64,000 nucleotides of DNA from Flavobacterium sp. J27 (GTDB lineage: Bacteria > Bacteroidota > Bacteroidia > Flavobacteriales > Flavobacteriaceae), in the NCBI RefSeq assembly GCF_004303025.1, contig NZ_PJQW01000003.1:1-64000 (forward strand), given 5' to 3'. The notes beneath the pieces were generated by a model. The model did not search any database. It saw only the letters and a program-made list of their open reading frames with translations, and had not been told where the DNA came from. This document shows positions 33,028-42,308 of this stretch, piece after piece; position 1 is the first letter of the stretch; every line of letters starts with the position of its first letter. The translations under genes were made by a program, and so were the position numbers.

Positions 33028-34269
33028 ATGAACAAAACATTCAATCTACTTTTCTTTATCAAGAAAAGTAAAATCAAAGCCGATGGTTCAGCCCCAATCT
33101 ATTTAAGAATTACTATTGATGGAGTACCCAAAGAAATTTCATCTAAAAGAAATATCCAACCCGATAAATGGGATAACAAACTCCAAAAAGCTATTGGTTC
33201 AAGTATTGAAGTAAAATCATTAAATGCATACCTCAAAACTTTAGAGCAACAAGTTTACGAAGCGCACCACCAAATATTAAAAGATAAAGACCAAGCAACT
33301 GCTACATCAATTAAAGCAAAGCTTCAAGGGACAGATAAAAGACAAAGAATGTTGGTTCCTATCTTCCAAGACCACAACAACAAAATAAAAGAATTGGTTG
33401 GAAAAGAATACGCACCAGGAACACTGGAACGCTATACTACTTCATTGAAGCATACTATCGAGTTCATGCAATGGAAATACAACGTTTCCGATATCGATAT
33501 TACAAAGATAGATCATGCTTTTATAACCGATTATGAATTTTGGTTACGAAGCGTAAGAAACTGCGCTAATAATACAGCGGTGAAGTACATCAAAAACTTC
33601 AATAAAATAATCAAGATATGTTTAGCCAATGATTGGCTCGATAAAAATCCATTTGCAAACTATAAATCAAAAGTCAAAGAAGTAGAACGTGTTTACCTCA
33701 ACGAAAACGAAATTCAAACTATAATTGAAAAAGACTTTAAAACGGAAAGGTTATCCCTAGTACGCGATATTTTCCTTTTCAGCTGCTTTACTGGTTTAGC
33801 TTATATAGATGTCAAAAACTTAACAAAATCACATATAAGCTATGGTATTGATGGCGAGCAATGGATATTCACTCACAGACAAAAAACTGAATCAGCTTCA
33901 AAAATCCCTATTCTACCTGTTACACAAATGATAATCGATAAATACGAAAATCATCCACAATGTCTTAATGAAGATAAATTACTCCCAATCCTATCCAACC
34001 AAAAAATGAATGCCTATTTAAAAGAAATTGCAGGGATTTGTAAAATTGATAAAGAATTGACCTTTCATATAGCCCGACACACTTTTGCAACAACAGTAAC
34101 GCTAACTAATGGTGTACCTATTGAAAGCGTTAGCAAAATGCTTGGGCATAAAAATTTGAGAACCACTCAACATTATGCAAAAGTTTTGGATAGAAAAGAA
34201 AGCGAGGATATGAAGTCATTAAAAGATAAATTACAAGCAATCAAAATCGATAACTTGAAAATAGGATAG
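33028..34269 (+). CDS. Tyrosine recombinase / integrase 2
   Basis: This 413-residue integrase is collinear with integrase 1. Catalytic residues fall at the same positions: His347 and Arg350 (HIARHTFATT) and Tyr383 (TTQHYAKV). It again has GLAYIDV at the first-Arg site. The core-binding and catalytic domains are nearly the same as in integrase 1 (shared YAPGTLERY, KYNVSDIDI-like, NNTAVKYIKNF, FANYKSKVKEV). The N-terminal 100 residues are clearly different. It lies 247 bases after the second att copy and should use the same tRNA-Ser core. Confidence 0.95.
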   Translation: MNKTFNLLFFIKKSKIKADGSAPIYLRITIDGVPKEISSKRNIQPDKWDNKLQKAIGSSIEVKSLNAYLKTLEQQVYEAHHQILKDKDQATATSIKAKLQGTDKRQRMLVPIFQDHNNKIKELVGKEYAPGTLERYTTSLKHTIEFMQWKYNVSDIDITKIDHAFITDYEFWLRSVRNCANNTAVKYIKNFNKIIKICLANDWLDKNPFANYKSKVKEVERVYLNENEIQTIIEKDFKTERLSLVRDIFLFSCFTGLAYIDVKNLTKSHISYGIDGEQWIFTHRQKTESASKIPILPVTQMIIDKYENHPQCLNEDKLLPILSNQKMNAYLKEIAGICKIDKELTFHIARHTFATTVTLTNGVPIESVSKMLGHKNLRTTQHYAKVLDRKESEDMKSLKDKLQAIKIDNLKIG

Positions 34270-34391
34270 TTAAAGTGTTTACTTATATAGTCAAACAGCA
34301 AAGTCTTTAATAATAACCTCTTATCTGAGGGTATTTTTGTTTTATATTCAAAGACCTGTCTCAAATGGTGAAAAATAATTAATTTTGTAGA

Positions 34392-34979
34392 ATGAATGAG
34401 ATTAATTCTATAGTAAATAATATAAATCGTTTTGTAACTCTAGACAAGTCAGAAATAGATGTACTTTCATCGCATCTTAAAATTGTTCGTATTAAGAGAA
34501 AACAACAAATTGTGCAACCTGACTTTGTGTGTAAATTTAGAACATATGTTGTATCAGGAGCTTTAAAGGCATACATCGTTAACCCAAAAGACGGGCACGA
34601 GAATGTCATTGGCTTGGCTATCGATGATTGGTGGATATCCGATTTTACTAGTTACATAAATCAGGAACCTGCAACTTTTTTCGTTGAGGCAGTGGAGAAC
34701 TCAATAATAGTTCAGTTAAGTTTTGAGAATGAACAAAAATTATATGATTTAATTCCAAAATTTGAGCGTTTTTTCAGATTGCATTCACAACGTATTGCTT
34801 CGGGTATGCAAAAAAGAATGTTATCGAACTTAAGTAAAACAGCAGAAGAACGATTTGATGAATTTTCACATAGATATCCTAAATTCCTTCATAAATTTCC
34901 ACAGTATGTAATCGCTTCATATTTGGGAATAACTACTCAATTTTTATCCAAAATACGAAACAATCGAATAAAAAGTTAA
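34392..34979 (+). CDS. Crp/Fnr-family transcriptional regulator 1
   Basis: This 195-residue protein has a cyclic-nucleotide-binding-like beta barrel (residues about 25-115; CKFRTYVVSGALKAYIVNPK, WWISDFTSYINQEPA) and a short C-terminal helix-turn-helix (IASYLGITTQFLSKIRNN). Bacteroidota Crp paralogues of this size usually lack clear cAMP ligands. It is probably the regulator of the SDR genes downstream. A perfect palindrome TGTCAATATTGACA precedes the first of them. Confidence 0.88.
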   Translation: MNEINSIVNNINRFVTLDKSEIDVLSSHLKIVRIKRKQQIVQPDFVCKFRTYVVSGALKAYIVNPKDGHENVIGLAIDDWWISDFTSYINQEPATFFVEAVENSIIVQLSFENEQKLYDLIPKFERFFRLHSQRIASGMQKRMLSNLSKTAEERFDEFSHRYPKFLHKFPQYVIASYLGITTQFLSKIRNNRIKS

Positions 34980-35045
34980 TCTAGTTTCACTGTTTTTCGT
35001 AAAGTAGCAGATTTTCCTTCTCTAATGTTTACCACAACTTTGTGG

Positions 35046-35059
35046 TGTCAATATTGACA
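35046..35059 (+). promoter_or_regulatory. Crp-type operator before the SDR pair
   Basis: TGTCAATATTGACA is a perfect 14-bp palindrome 24 bases before the SDR start. An ACCACA-ACTT-TGTGGT hairpin (35031-35046) abuts it. The half-site TGTCA fits a Crp/Fnr-like site. The adjacent regulator gene makes it the likely ligand. Confidence 0.55.
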
Positions 35060-35082
35060 TAGAAAATTTAATTCTAAAAACA

Positions 35083-35817
35083 ATGAGAAAATTAGAGAAT
35101 AAAGTAGCCGTTATCACAGGAGCATCAAGTGGAATGGCTTTAGAAACTGCGAAATTATTTGTTGCCGAAGGTGCTTACGTATTTATTACTGGTCGGCGTC
35201 AATCCCAATTAGACAAAGCGGTAAAAGAAATTGGACATAATGTTACCGCCGTTCAAGCTGATTCAGGAAAACTGGAAGACCTTGACAGGTTGTTTGAAAT
35301 CGTTAAAAAAGAAAAGGGAAGCATTGACATTCTTTATGCAAGTGCCGGTATAGGGGATTTTGGAGTACCTATTGAAGATGTAACCGAAGATATTTACATA
35401 AGAACTTTTGATGTAAACGTAAAAGGTACAATATTTACAGTTCAGAAAGCACTTCCTCTTTTAAAAGACGGTGGTTCTATCATTATGACTGGCTCTATAG
35501 CTGGTATCAAAGGCATTGCAGGAATGGGAGTATATTGTGCTAGTAAAGCAGCAGTCCGTTCCCTTGCAAGAACTTGGACTTTAGATCTTAAGCCTCGTGG
35601 CATCCGCGTCAATGTGCTTAGTCCCGGTCATACGGATACAGCTGTATTTGATGTTGTTTCGCAGGATGTAATTGACCAAATTACTCCGACAATTCCGCTA
35701 GGTCGTTTTGGAAAACCAGAAGAAATGGCTAAAGCAGCCTTATTCTTGGCATCGGACGATTCTTCTTATGTTGCAGGCATTGACATGTTTATCGATGGTG
35801 GAGCCGCTCAATACTAA
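35083..35817 (+). CDS. Short-chain dehydrogenase/reductase 1
   Basis: This 244-residue classical SDR uses NAD(P) to interconvert alcohols and ketones. The nucleotide motif reads [13 protein letters not shown], with Ala where most SDRs have the third Gly. Catalytic Tyr and Lys are in YCASKAA, with Ser in MTGSIAG, and the C-terminal [13 protein letters not shown] is typical. It is paralogous to the next gene, 29 bases downstream, and the two probably form one operon under the upstream Crp-type regulator. The substrate is unknown. Confidence 0.92.
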   Translation: MRKLENKVAVITGASSGMALETAKLFVAEGAYVFITGRRQSQLDKAVKEIGHNVTAVQADSGKLEDLDRLFEIVKKEKGSIDILYASAGIGDFGVPIEDVTEDIYIRTFDVNVKGTIFTVQKALPLLKDGGSIIMTGSIAGIKGIAGMGVYCASKAAVRSLARTWTLDLKPRGIRVNVLSPGHTDTAVFDVVSQDVIDQITPTIPLGRFGKPEEMAKAALFLASDDSSYVAGIDMFIDGGAAQY

Positions 35818-35846
35818 TTATTTTATTAATTCAAAATCTAGAAATA

Positions 35847-36599
35847 ATGAAAAAATTAGTAAATAAAGTTGCTGTTATAACCGGAGGTAGTAGCGGTATA
35901 GGTTTAGCCACTGCTAAAAAATTTGTGGAAGAAGGTGCATTTGTTTATATCACAGGTAGAAAACAAGCTGAACTTGATAAAGCTGTGAAAGAAATTGGCA
36001 CTGGTGTTATTGCCGTACAAGGAGATATTTCAAAACTTGAAGACCTTGATAGATTATTTAAAATTATCAAGGTCGAAAAAGGAAGTCTGGACATTGTAGT
36101 AGCTAATGCGGGTTATGTTTCGATGGTTCCAACCGATAAAGTAACTCCGGAGAATTTCGACAAAACATTTGATACTAATGCGAGAGGTACTTTCTTCACA
36201 GTTCAAAAAGCAATGACAATATTAAATGAAGGAGGAGCAATTGTAGTTGTTTCATCCTGTGTTAAAGACATGGGGCTACCATATTACCCAACTTATGCTG
36301 CGACGAAGGCTGCTGAACGTGCCTATGTTAAAACGTGGGCAGGTGATTTGGCTTCTAGAAATATTCGTGCAAATGCAGTAAGTCCGGGACCAATTGAAAC
36401 TCCTTTTGTAAATAATCAATTCGAAAATAAGGAAGCTGCTGAATCTGGCAAAGCTCAGTTTGCAGAACTTGTTCCGATGAAGCGTTTGGGTGAGCCAGAA
36501 GAAGTTGCATCAACTATTCTTTTTTTAGCTTCAAACGATAGTAGTTATATTACCGGCGCAGATATTCCTGTTGACGGAGGTTTAACTCAAATTAAATAA
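35847..36599 (+). CDS. Short-chain dehydrogenase/reductase 2
   Basis: This 250-residue SDR has a complete [15 protein letters not shown] cofactor motif and catalytic Tyr/Lys in YAATKAAE, with Ser in VVSSCVKD. It ends [14 protein letters not shown]. The shared phrases VKEIGxxVxAVQ and [20 protein letters not shown] show that it and SDR 1 arose by duplication. A strong terminator follows. Confidence 0.93.
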   Translation: MKKLVNKVAVITGGSSGIGLATAKKFVEEGAFVYITGRKQAELDKAVKEIGTGVIAVQGDISKLEDLDRLFKIIKVEKGSLDIVVANAGYVSMVPTDKVTPENFDKTFDTNARGTFFTVQKAMTILNEGGAIVVVSSCVKDMGLPYYPTYAATKAAERAYVKTWAGDLASRNIRANAVSPGPIETPFVNNQFENKEAAESGKAQFAELVPMKRLGEPEEVASTILFLASNDSSYITGADIPVDGGLTQIK

Positions 36600-36608
36600 C
36601 ATAGGTTA

Positions 36609-36650
36609 TTTTCAAAAAAGAGGTGCAGAAATGCACCTCTTTTTTGAAAA
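36609..36650 (+). terminator. Terminator after the SDR pair
   Basis: The long hairpin CAAAAAAGAGGTGCA-GAAA-TGCACCTCTTTTTTG has T-rich flanks on both strands. Confidence 0.9.
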
Positions 36651-36846
36651 TAAAATGGATATCAAAACCATTTCAATATCAACAAAAAAGTTTAATAATT
36701 TAAGTATAAAAAATTGAAGAATAAGCTCGTTTTGCATAATCTAGAGTGCAATGGTGGTTGCGAAGTTTGCGTTTGCAAAAAAAGTGTAAATCACAGTTGC
36801 AGAGATAAGTATTTAAAAAATAAATGATAATCTTATACAAAATAAC

Positions 36847-37344
36847 ATGAAGAAAGAAAACGAAAATAACAATATCGAAAATAAAATAACATACCATTTT
36901 TTTGACGCTTTCCAAAAGATTGAAGTCAATAGATGGGATGCAATTGTAGATAAAGACGTTGCGATAAATAGTCCAGCCGGATATAACTTGAGTGGATTGC
37001 AAACCTTAAAAGATTGGATAAATGCCTTCGGCCAGGTGGCATATCAAATTGATCTTATTGATGAGCATCTTGCCATTGACGGTGAAGGAAATGGTAGAGC
37101 ATTCATAACTGTTAATTTAAACTGGAAGCATGAGCAAGAATTTTTCGGATTGCAACCTACTGGTAGAGAAGGAACTTCGGTTGAAACACTATTGTTCACT
37201 ATTGTGTCAAATAAAATCGTGAGAATCGATGTGGCGGACAATACTTCTGATTTAGCAATTTATTTATGGGATAGAGGCTGGCCGATGCCTCACAATATTA
37301 GACCCAAAACAATTATCACAGGAGTCAATCGGAAATTGGTTTGA
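36847..37344 (+). CDS. SnoaL-like / NTF2-fold protein
   Basis: This 165-residue single-domain protein is of the nuclear transport factor 2 superfamily, used for small polyketide cyclases, isomerases and many uncharacterised enzymes. Consistent features are ITYHFFDAFQKIEVNRWDAI, DKDVAINSPAGYNLSGLQTL and the late LFTIVSNKIVRIDVADNTSD. There is no signal peptide. It has its own 5' gap and terminator and belongs to the first cargo cassette, with the SDR pair. The reaction is unknown. Confidence 0.75.
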   Translation: MKKENENNNIENKITYHFFDAFQKIEVNRWDAIVDKDVAINSPAGYNLSGLQTLKDWINAFGQVAYQIDLIDEHLAIDGEGNGRAFITVNLNWKHEQEFFGLQPTGREGTSVETLLFTIVSNKIVRIDVADNTSDLAIYLWDRGWPMPHNIRPKTIITGVNRKLV

Positions 37345-37383
37345 TAGGTAAACTGTTTGTAGGACTTTAAACAACAATACTCA

Positions 37384-37410
37384 AAAGCTGCCAAATTTTG
37401 GCAGCTTTTC
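37384..37410 (+). terminator. Terminator after the SnoaL-like gene
   Basis: AAAAGCTGCCA-AAT-TTTGGCAGCTTTT forms a symmetric hairpin with a short T tail. Confidence 0.8.
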
Positions 37411-37437
37411 TAATTAATAATTGATTCTAAAGAAAAA

Positions 37438-38208
37438 TTGAATATTAAAATAAATACGCTTCTCGCAAGCCTTAATGAACAAATTAATTTTATCGATCTG
37501 GAAATTGATAATCCAATTTCTAGATGTGAAAAAGCAATCGAAGTAATTTTGATTTCTATGTATAATCTGAAAAAATTAGTGTCAAAACATGACTTTAAAA
37601 CAGAGGCTGAAGAAATACGTTTCTTTAAGGAGTTAAAGCCACAGTTCACTTCAAAATTAATCTACTATAATGTAATTTTCAAAATCGAAATGAAAAAGCC
37701 GAACGGCGGTAATAGAGTTCTTAGGAAATATTACAACAATGAACTTATAAAGTTAAAGTCGTTTTTTGACAACGAATTAGAGTTTTACAAATATTATCGC
37801 TCTGGAAGTGTTTATTTAGATTACAAATACTTTTTAAGAGGCAAATTCGACATCAAAATGTCTTTAGACAGCTACTATTTTGAAACTGACAGAAATTTTT
37901 CAACTTCTCACGATTTCAAAGTAGCGAGGATTTTAGCTAATGATTTAATCCAGCTCTACTTAGAAAATCAGCTAATCATCATTGAGAACAAAGATAATTC
38001 TGAAAAATCACAACGCAAACCCAACTTACAGCTTACTTGGACAGCTTCAAAAGTTGCATTAATCGAGCTTCTTTACGCATTACATAACGAAGGAGTTTTT
38101 AATAACGGTGCTGTTGATTTAAAAGATATAGCCGAATATTTTGAACATATTTTTGACATTGATTTAGGACAACTCATAAAGTTATTTTTCAAGAACCAAT
38201 TTCTTTAA
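37438..38208 (+). CDS. RteC-domain protein 2
   Basis: This 256-residue intact RteC-like protein starts at a TTG (MNIKINTLLASLNEQINFID). The conserved block FSTSHDFKVARILANDLIQL, YLENQLIIIENK, LTWTASKVALIELLYALHNE, GVFNNGAVDLKDIAEYFEHI and FDIDLGQLIKLFF aligns with the RteC protein near integrase 1. Here it sits directly in front of a dead integrase 3' end, not behind a live integrase. Excision control is the family role. Whether it still acts is unknown. Confidence 0.8.
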   Translation: MNIKINTLLASLNEQINFIDLEIDNPISRCEKAIEVILISMYNLKKLVSKHDFKTEAEEIRFFKELKPQFTSKLIYYNVIFKIEMKKPNGGNRVLRKYYNNELIKLKSFFDNELEFYKYYRSGSVYLDYKYFLRGKFDIKMSLDSYYFETDRNFSTSHDFKVARILANDLIQLYLENQLIIIENKDNSEKSQRKPNLQLTWTASKVALIELLYALHNEGVFNNGAVDLKDIAEYFEHIFDIDLGQLIKLFFKNQFL

Positions 38209-38516
38209 CTGTAAAAATGTAATCGATAAATACGACAATTATCCACAATGCCTTAATGAAGATAAACTTTTTACTTGTCCTATCCAACCAAAAAATGAAC
38301 GCCTACTTAAAAGGCAATAGCCGTAGTTTGTGAAATCGATAAAGGATTAACCTTTTACATCGCCCGACATACTTTCGCAACTACGGTAACACTAACTAAT
38401 AGTATTCCAAATGAAAGCGTAAGTAAAATACTTGGACATAAAAACTTAAGAACTACGGAACATTATGCAAAAGTATTGGATGAAAAAGTAAATGAGGATA
38501 TGAAGATTTTGAAAGA
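38005..38516 (+). repeat. 512-bp direct repeat, copy 1 (RteC 3' part plus integrase relic)
   Basis: From AAATCACAACGCAAACCCA to AAGATTTTGAAAGA, this segment matches 42902-43413 closely. Both copies are exactly 512 bp, with only scattered substitutions in the parts I compared. Confidence 0.8.
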
Positions 38517-38559
38517 CAAGTTTGTTATTAAAAAAGAAGAATTTAAAAATGCGAATTGA
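38218..38559 (+). pseudogene. Integrase 3' relic 1
   Basis: The sequence encodes, in shifted frames, the end of a GLAY-type integrase: IDKYDNYPQCLNEDKL, then NQKMNAYLK, then HIARHTFATTVTLTN, SKILGHKNLRTTEHYAKVLD. Two +1 shifts relative to integrase 2 (near 38270 and 38318) kill the frame, and the first ~300 codons are missing. The catalytic Gln before HY reads Glu. It starts just after the RteC stop. Confidence 0.85.
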
Positions 38560-38700
38560 TACAAGAATTTAAATATATTTTCTTAGAACATAAATTAAAT
38601 CCTATTCTTTTTTACAATTGTCCTAGTTTTAATTTAGTATTGATTATTTAATTTTGTAATTATAGATTTTTTATAAATCTTTAAAAGACAAATTCTTAAT

Positions 38701-39567
38701 ATGAAAAATATTCCTGTTAGACATATTTCAAATATACCAATAAAAGAGCCTGTCCTATTTGGCAATTTTAATATTCGCGATATACAAAGCTTATTAGATG
38801 GAAATGATATGGTTGAAAACATTCATCGTCATGATTTCTTTTTAATCATTGTTTTATTTAAGGGAGAAGGTTCTCATACAATAGATTTTAACCCTTATCC
38901 TATATCAGAAAGAAATGTCTTTTTTATCAGACCAGGACAAGTACATGAATTAAATTTATCAGCAAAAAGTAAAGGTTTTTTAATACAATTTGACTCACAA
39001 TTCTATTATCCTGAAGATGAAAATTCACGTCTTCTTTTAAGACGAGTTGGAAATAAAAATTATTATCAATTTGAAGAAATAAAATTTAATAAACTATACA
39101 CAATTATTGAAAATATTTTACTTGAATATAATGATAAACAATCTGAATATGAAAATGTTATAAAAGCGAATCTAGGTATATTTTTTACAGAGCTAATTCG
39201 TAACAGAAATATTTTAGAATGCAATAGTGATATTAAAAATATTTACGAACAGGAGCGTTTAGAAGAATTTGTGAATTTGTTAGAAACTAATTTAAAAGAA
39301 TTTAAACAAGTATCAAAATATGCAGAAATGCTAAACCTTTCGACTTACCAGTTAAATGCAATTACGAAAACAACTCTAGGTAAAACATGTTCTGAATTGA
39401 TTAATGAACAAATTATATTGGAAGCAAAAAGATTTTTATTGGCAACTACAAATCAAGTCAAAGAAATAGCTTTTAATTTAGGTTATGATGATGTTTCATA
39501 TTTTGTTCGTTTTTTTAAAAAACATACAGGTTACTCACCTGAAACTTTTAGAAAAAATTTTAAATAA
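38701..39567 (+). CDS. AraC-family transcriptional regulator 1
   Basis: This 288-residue protein has an N-terminal cupin-like sensor domain (HRHDFFLIIVLFKGEGSHTI, NVFFIRPGQVHELNL) and a C-terminal double helix-turn-helix (residues about 190-288). The last HTH reads NQVKEIAFNLGYDDVSYFVR followed by FFKKHTGYSPETFRKNF. Single-cupin AraC proteins typically activate the neighbouring operon in response to a small molecule. Here the likely targets are the DUF2938, MFS and DUF2490 genes downstream. Confidence 0.92.
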   Translation: MKNIPVRHISNIPIKEPVLFGNFNIRDIQSLLDGNDMVENIHRHDFFLIIVLFKGEGSHTIDFNPYPISERNVFFIRPGQVHELNLSAKSKGFLIQFDSQFYYPEDENSRLLLRRVGNKNYYQFEEIKFNKLYTIIENILLEYNDKQSEYENVIKANLGIFFTELIRNRNILECNSDIKNIYEQERLEEFVNLLETNLKEFKQVSKYAEMLNLSTYQLNAITKTTLGKTCSELINEQIILEAKRFLLATTNQVKEIAFNLGYDDVSYFVRFFKKHTGYSPETFRKNFK

Positions 39568-39655
39568 ATCCTACTTAACTCCATATATATCCTAATCTAG
39601 TCTTATAGTCCTGATTTAATTTTGTAACAAATAAAAGTTATAAAAATTAATAAAA

Positions 39656-40120
39656 ATGAGGAAAATAGTAACCCCACTTTTGTTAGGATTGGGAGCAACA
39701 TTTCTAACGGATTTATGGTCTTTTATACTTCGCTTTTTTGGAGTTAAATCTGGTGGTTTGTTAATTGTGGGCAGTTGGTTATCAACAAATATTTTAAATT
39801 TAAACCTATCAACTTCACAAAACTGGGTTCTAGGTTGGTCAGCACATTATTTAATTGGGATAATATTTAGCTTTCTATTTTTTAAAATAAATAGTAAATG
39901 GCTAAATAACCCAAAACTTTCCATAAGTATTTATTTTGGCTTGGTTTCCACAATCTTTCCTTTATTTATTGCATGGCCTATAATGGGTTTTGGAATTGCA
40001 TTTTCTAATACACCTATTCAATCAATATTAATTATCAAAACTTTTACTATTCACTTAGTTTATGGTGTTGGACTTTTCTTAACATCAATTTCTATAAAAA
40101 GAATAAACAAAACAATCTAA
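39656..40120 (+). CDS. DUF2938-family membrane protein
   Basis: This 154-residue protein has four hydrophobic spans. The family pattern GLGATFLTDLWSFILRFFGV, IVGSWLSTN, NWVLGWSAHYLIGIIFSFLF and WPIMGFGIAFSNTPIQS matches what I know of DUF2938. Function is unknown. It ends 5 bases before an MFS exporter gene, and the two are surely co-transcribed. Confidence 0.8.
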   Translation: MRKIVTPLLLGLGATFLTDLWSFILRFFGVKSGGLLIVGSWLSTNILNLNLSTSQNWVLGWSAHYLIGIIFSFLFFKINSKWLNNPKLSISIYFGLVSTIFPLFIAWPIMGFGIAFSNTPIQSILIIKTFTIHLVYGVGLFLTSISIKRINKTI

Positions 40121-40125
40121 TACAA

Positions 40126-41508
40126 ATGAAACAGACTTCTAATAAATGGGTTTTAGTGAGTCTTTCACTTTCAACTTTAATGGCATCTTTAGGCGTAAGT
40201 ATCGCTAATATTGCTTTACCAACTTTAACAATAGAATTTTCCACAACTTTTCAATCTGTACAATGGGTTGTTATTTCATACCTTTTATCAATAACAGTTA
40301 TGATTGTTAGCATTGGAAGATTTGGAGATATTTATGGTTTAAGGAAAATATTATTATTTGGAGTTGTTATTTATACATTGTCCTCATTTCTATGTGGAAT
40401 ATCTCCAACATTGTGGTCATTAGTTTTATCAAGAGCTTTGCAAGGTTTTGGTGCTGCTATTTTAATTGTAATCACCCTAGCTTTCGTTAGAAATGTAATT
40501 TCTGAAAAAAAAATAGGGAGTGCAATGGGAATGTTAGGTACTATGTCAGCAATAGGAACTGCTTTGGGACCTACTCTTGGTGGATTATTAATCCAAAATC
40601 TAGGATGGAGGTTTATTTTTTATATTATGATTCCTTTAGGTGTTTTTAACTTTTTTCTAATTAAAAAATATCTTCCCAAAACTAAAATACAATCTAACCC
40701 TGAAGATAAAAAAAATGATTGGATAGGAATAATTTTATTAATCATAACTCTATCTAGCTATACAATGGCAATGACCATTGGTAAGGGAAATTTTAATTGG
40801 TTAAATCTTACATTAATTTTATTAGCTGGAATTGGAGGTGTAATATTTATTTATTCACAAAACAAAATAAAAAAACCATTAATAGAATTAAGCATTCTGG
40901 AAAATAAAAATTTAAAAATTGGTTTACTTGTAAATTCTTTAGTATCAACTGTTATGATGACAACTTTGGTTGTAGGTCCATTTTTTTTATCTTTTGCATT
41001 AGGACTTAACGAAACTTATGTTGGAATAGTTATGTCTTTTGGTCCAATTATATCTGCAATAACAGGAGTACCTTCAGGTAAATTAGTAGATCGTTTTGGT
41101 TCCAAATTAATAATTAGGGTAGGATTACTAATTATGGTAATAGGAGCATTTTTACTTTCAATATTACCAATTCAAATTGGAGTTTTTGGGTATATTATTT
41201 CATTATCGATTTTGACACCAGGTTATCAGCTATTTCAAGCTGCAAATAATACATCAGTTATGATGGATGCTAATAAAAATCAGCAAGGCGTTATATCAGG
41301 CATTCTCAATTTATCTCGCAATTTAGGTCTTATAACTGGAGCTTCGGCTATGGGAGCTTTATTTGCTTATGCCGTTGGTACAAGTAATTTTAAAGAGGCC
41401 GATATTCATAATATATCAAAAGGAATGAGCTTTACATTTATCATAGCAGGCATTTTAATAAGTTTTGGATGGATTATTTCAATTTTAAAAACAAAACATA
41501 AAAGCTAA
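40126..41508 (+). CDS. Major facilitator superfamily drug/metabolite exporter
   Basis: This 460-residue protein has about 14 hydrophobic segments, as in the DHA2 (EmrB/QacA) branch. Features include MASLGVSIANIALPTLTIEF near the N terminus, the loop motif IGRFGDIYGLRKILLFGVVI and the antiporter-type motif GTALGPTLGGLLIQNLGWRF. It should export small hydrophobic compounds using the proton gradient. It is flanked by an AraC-type regulator and a DUF2490 outer-membrane-like protein, which suggests a solvent or antimicrobial response unit. Confidence 0.92.
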   Translation: MKQTSNKWVLVSLSLSTLMASLGVSIANIALPTLTIEFSTTFQSVQWVVISYLLSITVMIVSIGRFGDIYGLRKILLFGVVIYTLSSFLCGISPTLWSLVLSRALQGFGAAILIVITLAFVRNVISEKKIGSAMGMLGTMSAIGTALGPTLGGLLIQNLGWRFIFYIMIPLGVFNFFLIKKYLPKTKIQSNPEDKKNDWIGIILLIITLSSYTMAMTIGKGNFNWLNLTLILLAGIGGVIFIYSQNKIKKPLIELSILENKNLKIGLLVNSLVSTVMMTTLVVGPFFLSFALGLNETYVGIVMSFGPIISAITGVPSGKLVDRFGSKLIIRVGLLIMVIGAFLLSILPIQIGVFGYIISLSILTPGYQLFQAANNTSVMMDANKNQQGVISGILNLSRNLGLITGASAMGALFAYAVGTSNFKEADIHNISKGMSFTFIIAGILISFGWIISILKTKHKS

Positions 41509-41598
41509 AAACATTATTTGTGCAATTCAATTTCACTTTTGTCCTATCTCAAAAAGTTATTTAAGAGATAGTTTTACAACTTTATAAATTAAATTTAA

Positions 41599-42306
41599 AT
41601 GAAGAAAATAATATTAATAGCATTCCTCTTATTAAGTAAATATTACATTAATGCACAACAAGCAAACCAATTCAATTCTTGGTGGTATTATTCAGGAAAA
41701 TACCAATTAGATAATAAATTTAATATTCAAACTTTATATTCTTGGAGTAGACATGATTTTGTAAAGGATTGGCAGCAATCAAAATTGAGAATAGCAACTG
41801 GCTATGATTATTCAAATAATTTAAGTTTTAGTTTAGGTTATGAATGGGTAATACTCTTTCCATATGGTCAATTTCCAGTTCCGGAAAAAAGAATTGAACA
41901 TCGTATTTATGAACAAATTATAATTAAAAATAAGATTGATAATGTATCTATAAATTATGGTATTCAATTAGAACAAAGATTTTTAAATGAATTAACTAGA
42001 CACAGATTAAGATTAATATTTGCAGCTAAATATCCGATAATTAAATCAGATAAAGGTAAAGAAAAATTAACTTTTTCATTTTTCGACCAAATTATATTAA
42101 ATATTGACAATGAAGCCAATGGTAAAAATTTTAGTCAAAATAGAGTTTATGCAGGTTTTGAAGTACCGATTAATAAAACAATTACATTAGGTTTAGGTTA
42201 TATGAATCAATATATTGTTATAAAGGAAAATAAATATGAAAATGATCATACATTAATGGTTTCTTTAAATCATAAATTAGATTTTAGGTCAAAAAAAAAA
42301 TTATAA
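41599..42306 (+). CDS. DUF2490-family outer-membrane beta-barrel-like protein
   Basis: This 235-residue protein has an N-terminal signal peptide (MKKIILIAFLLLSKYYINAQ, cut likely after NAQ). The rest is alternating, aromatic-rich beta sequence such as NSWWYYSGKYQLDNKFNIQT, YSWSRHDFVKDW and HRIYEQIIIKN, typical of DUF2490, and it ends with a strand-like SLNHKLDFR. It is probably an outer-membrane barrel with unknown role. It closes the AraC-DUF2938-MFS cassette and abuts the broken RteC gene. Confidence 0.82.
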   Translation: MKKIILIAFLLLSKYYINAQQANQFNSWWYYSGKYQLDNKFNIQTLYSWSRHDFVKDWQQSKLRIATGYDYSNNLSFSLGYEWVILFPYGQFPVPEKRIEHRIYEQIIIKNKIDNVSINYGIQLEQRFLNELTRHRLRLIFAAKYPIIKSDKGKEKLTFSFFDQIILNIDNEANGKNFSQNRVYAGFEVPINKTITLGLGYMNQYIVIKENKYENDHTLMVSLNHKLDFRSKKKL

Positions 42307-42308
42307 AA

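Noticed and set aside
11060..34269. Classic conjugative transposon
   Set aside because: No relaxase, coupling protein or Tra genes are visible. Element 1 has only integration, excision-like and replication-like genes plus cargo, so it would need help to transfer.
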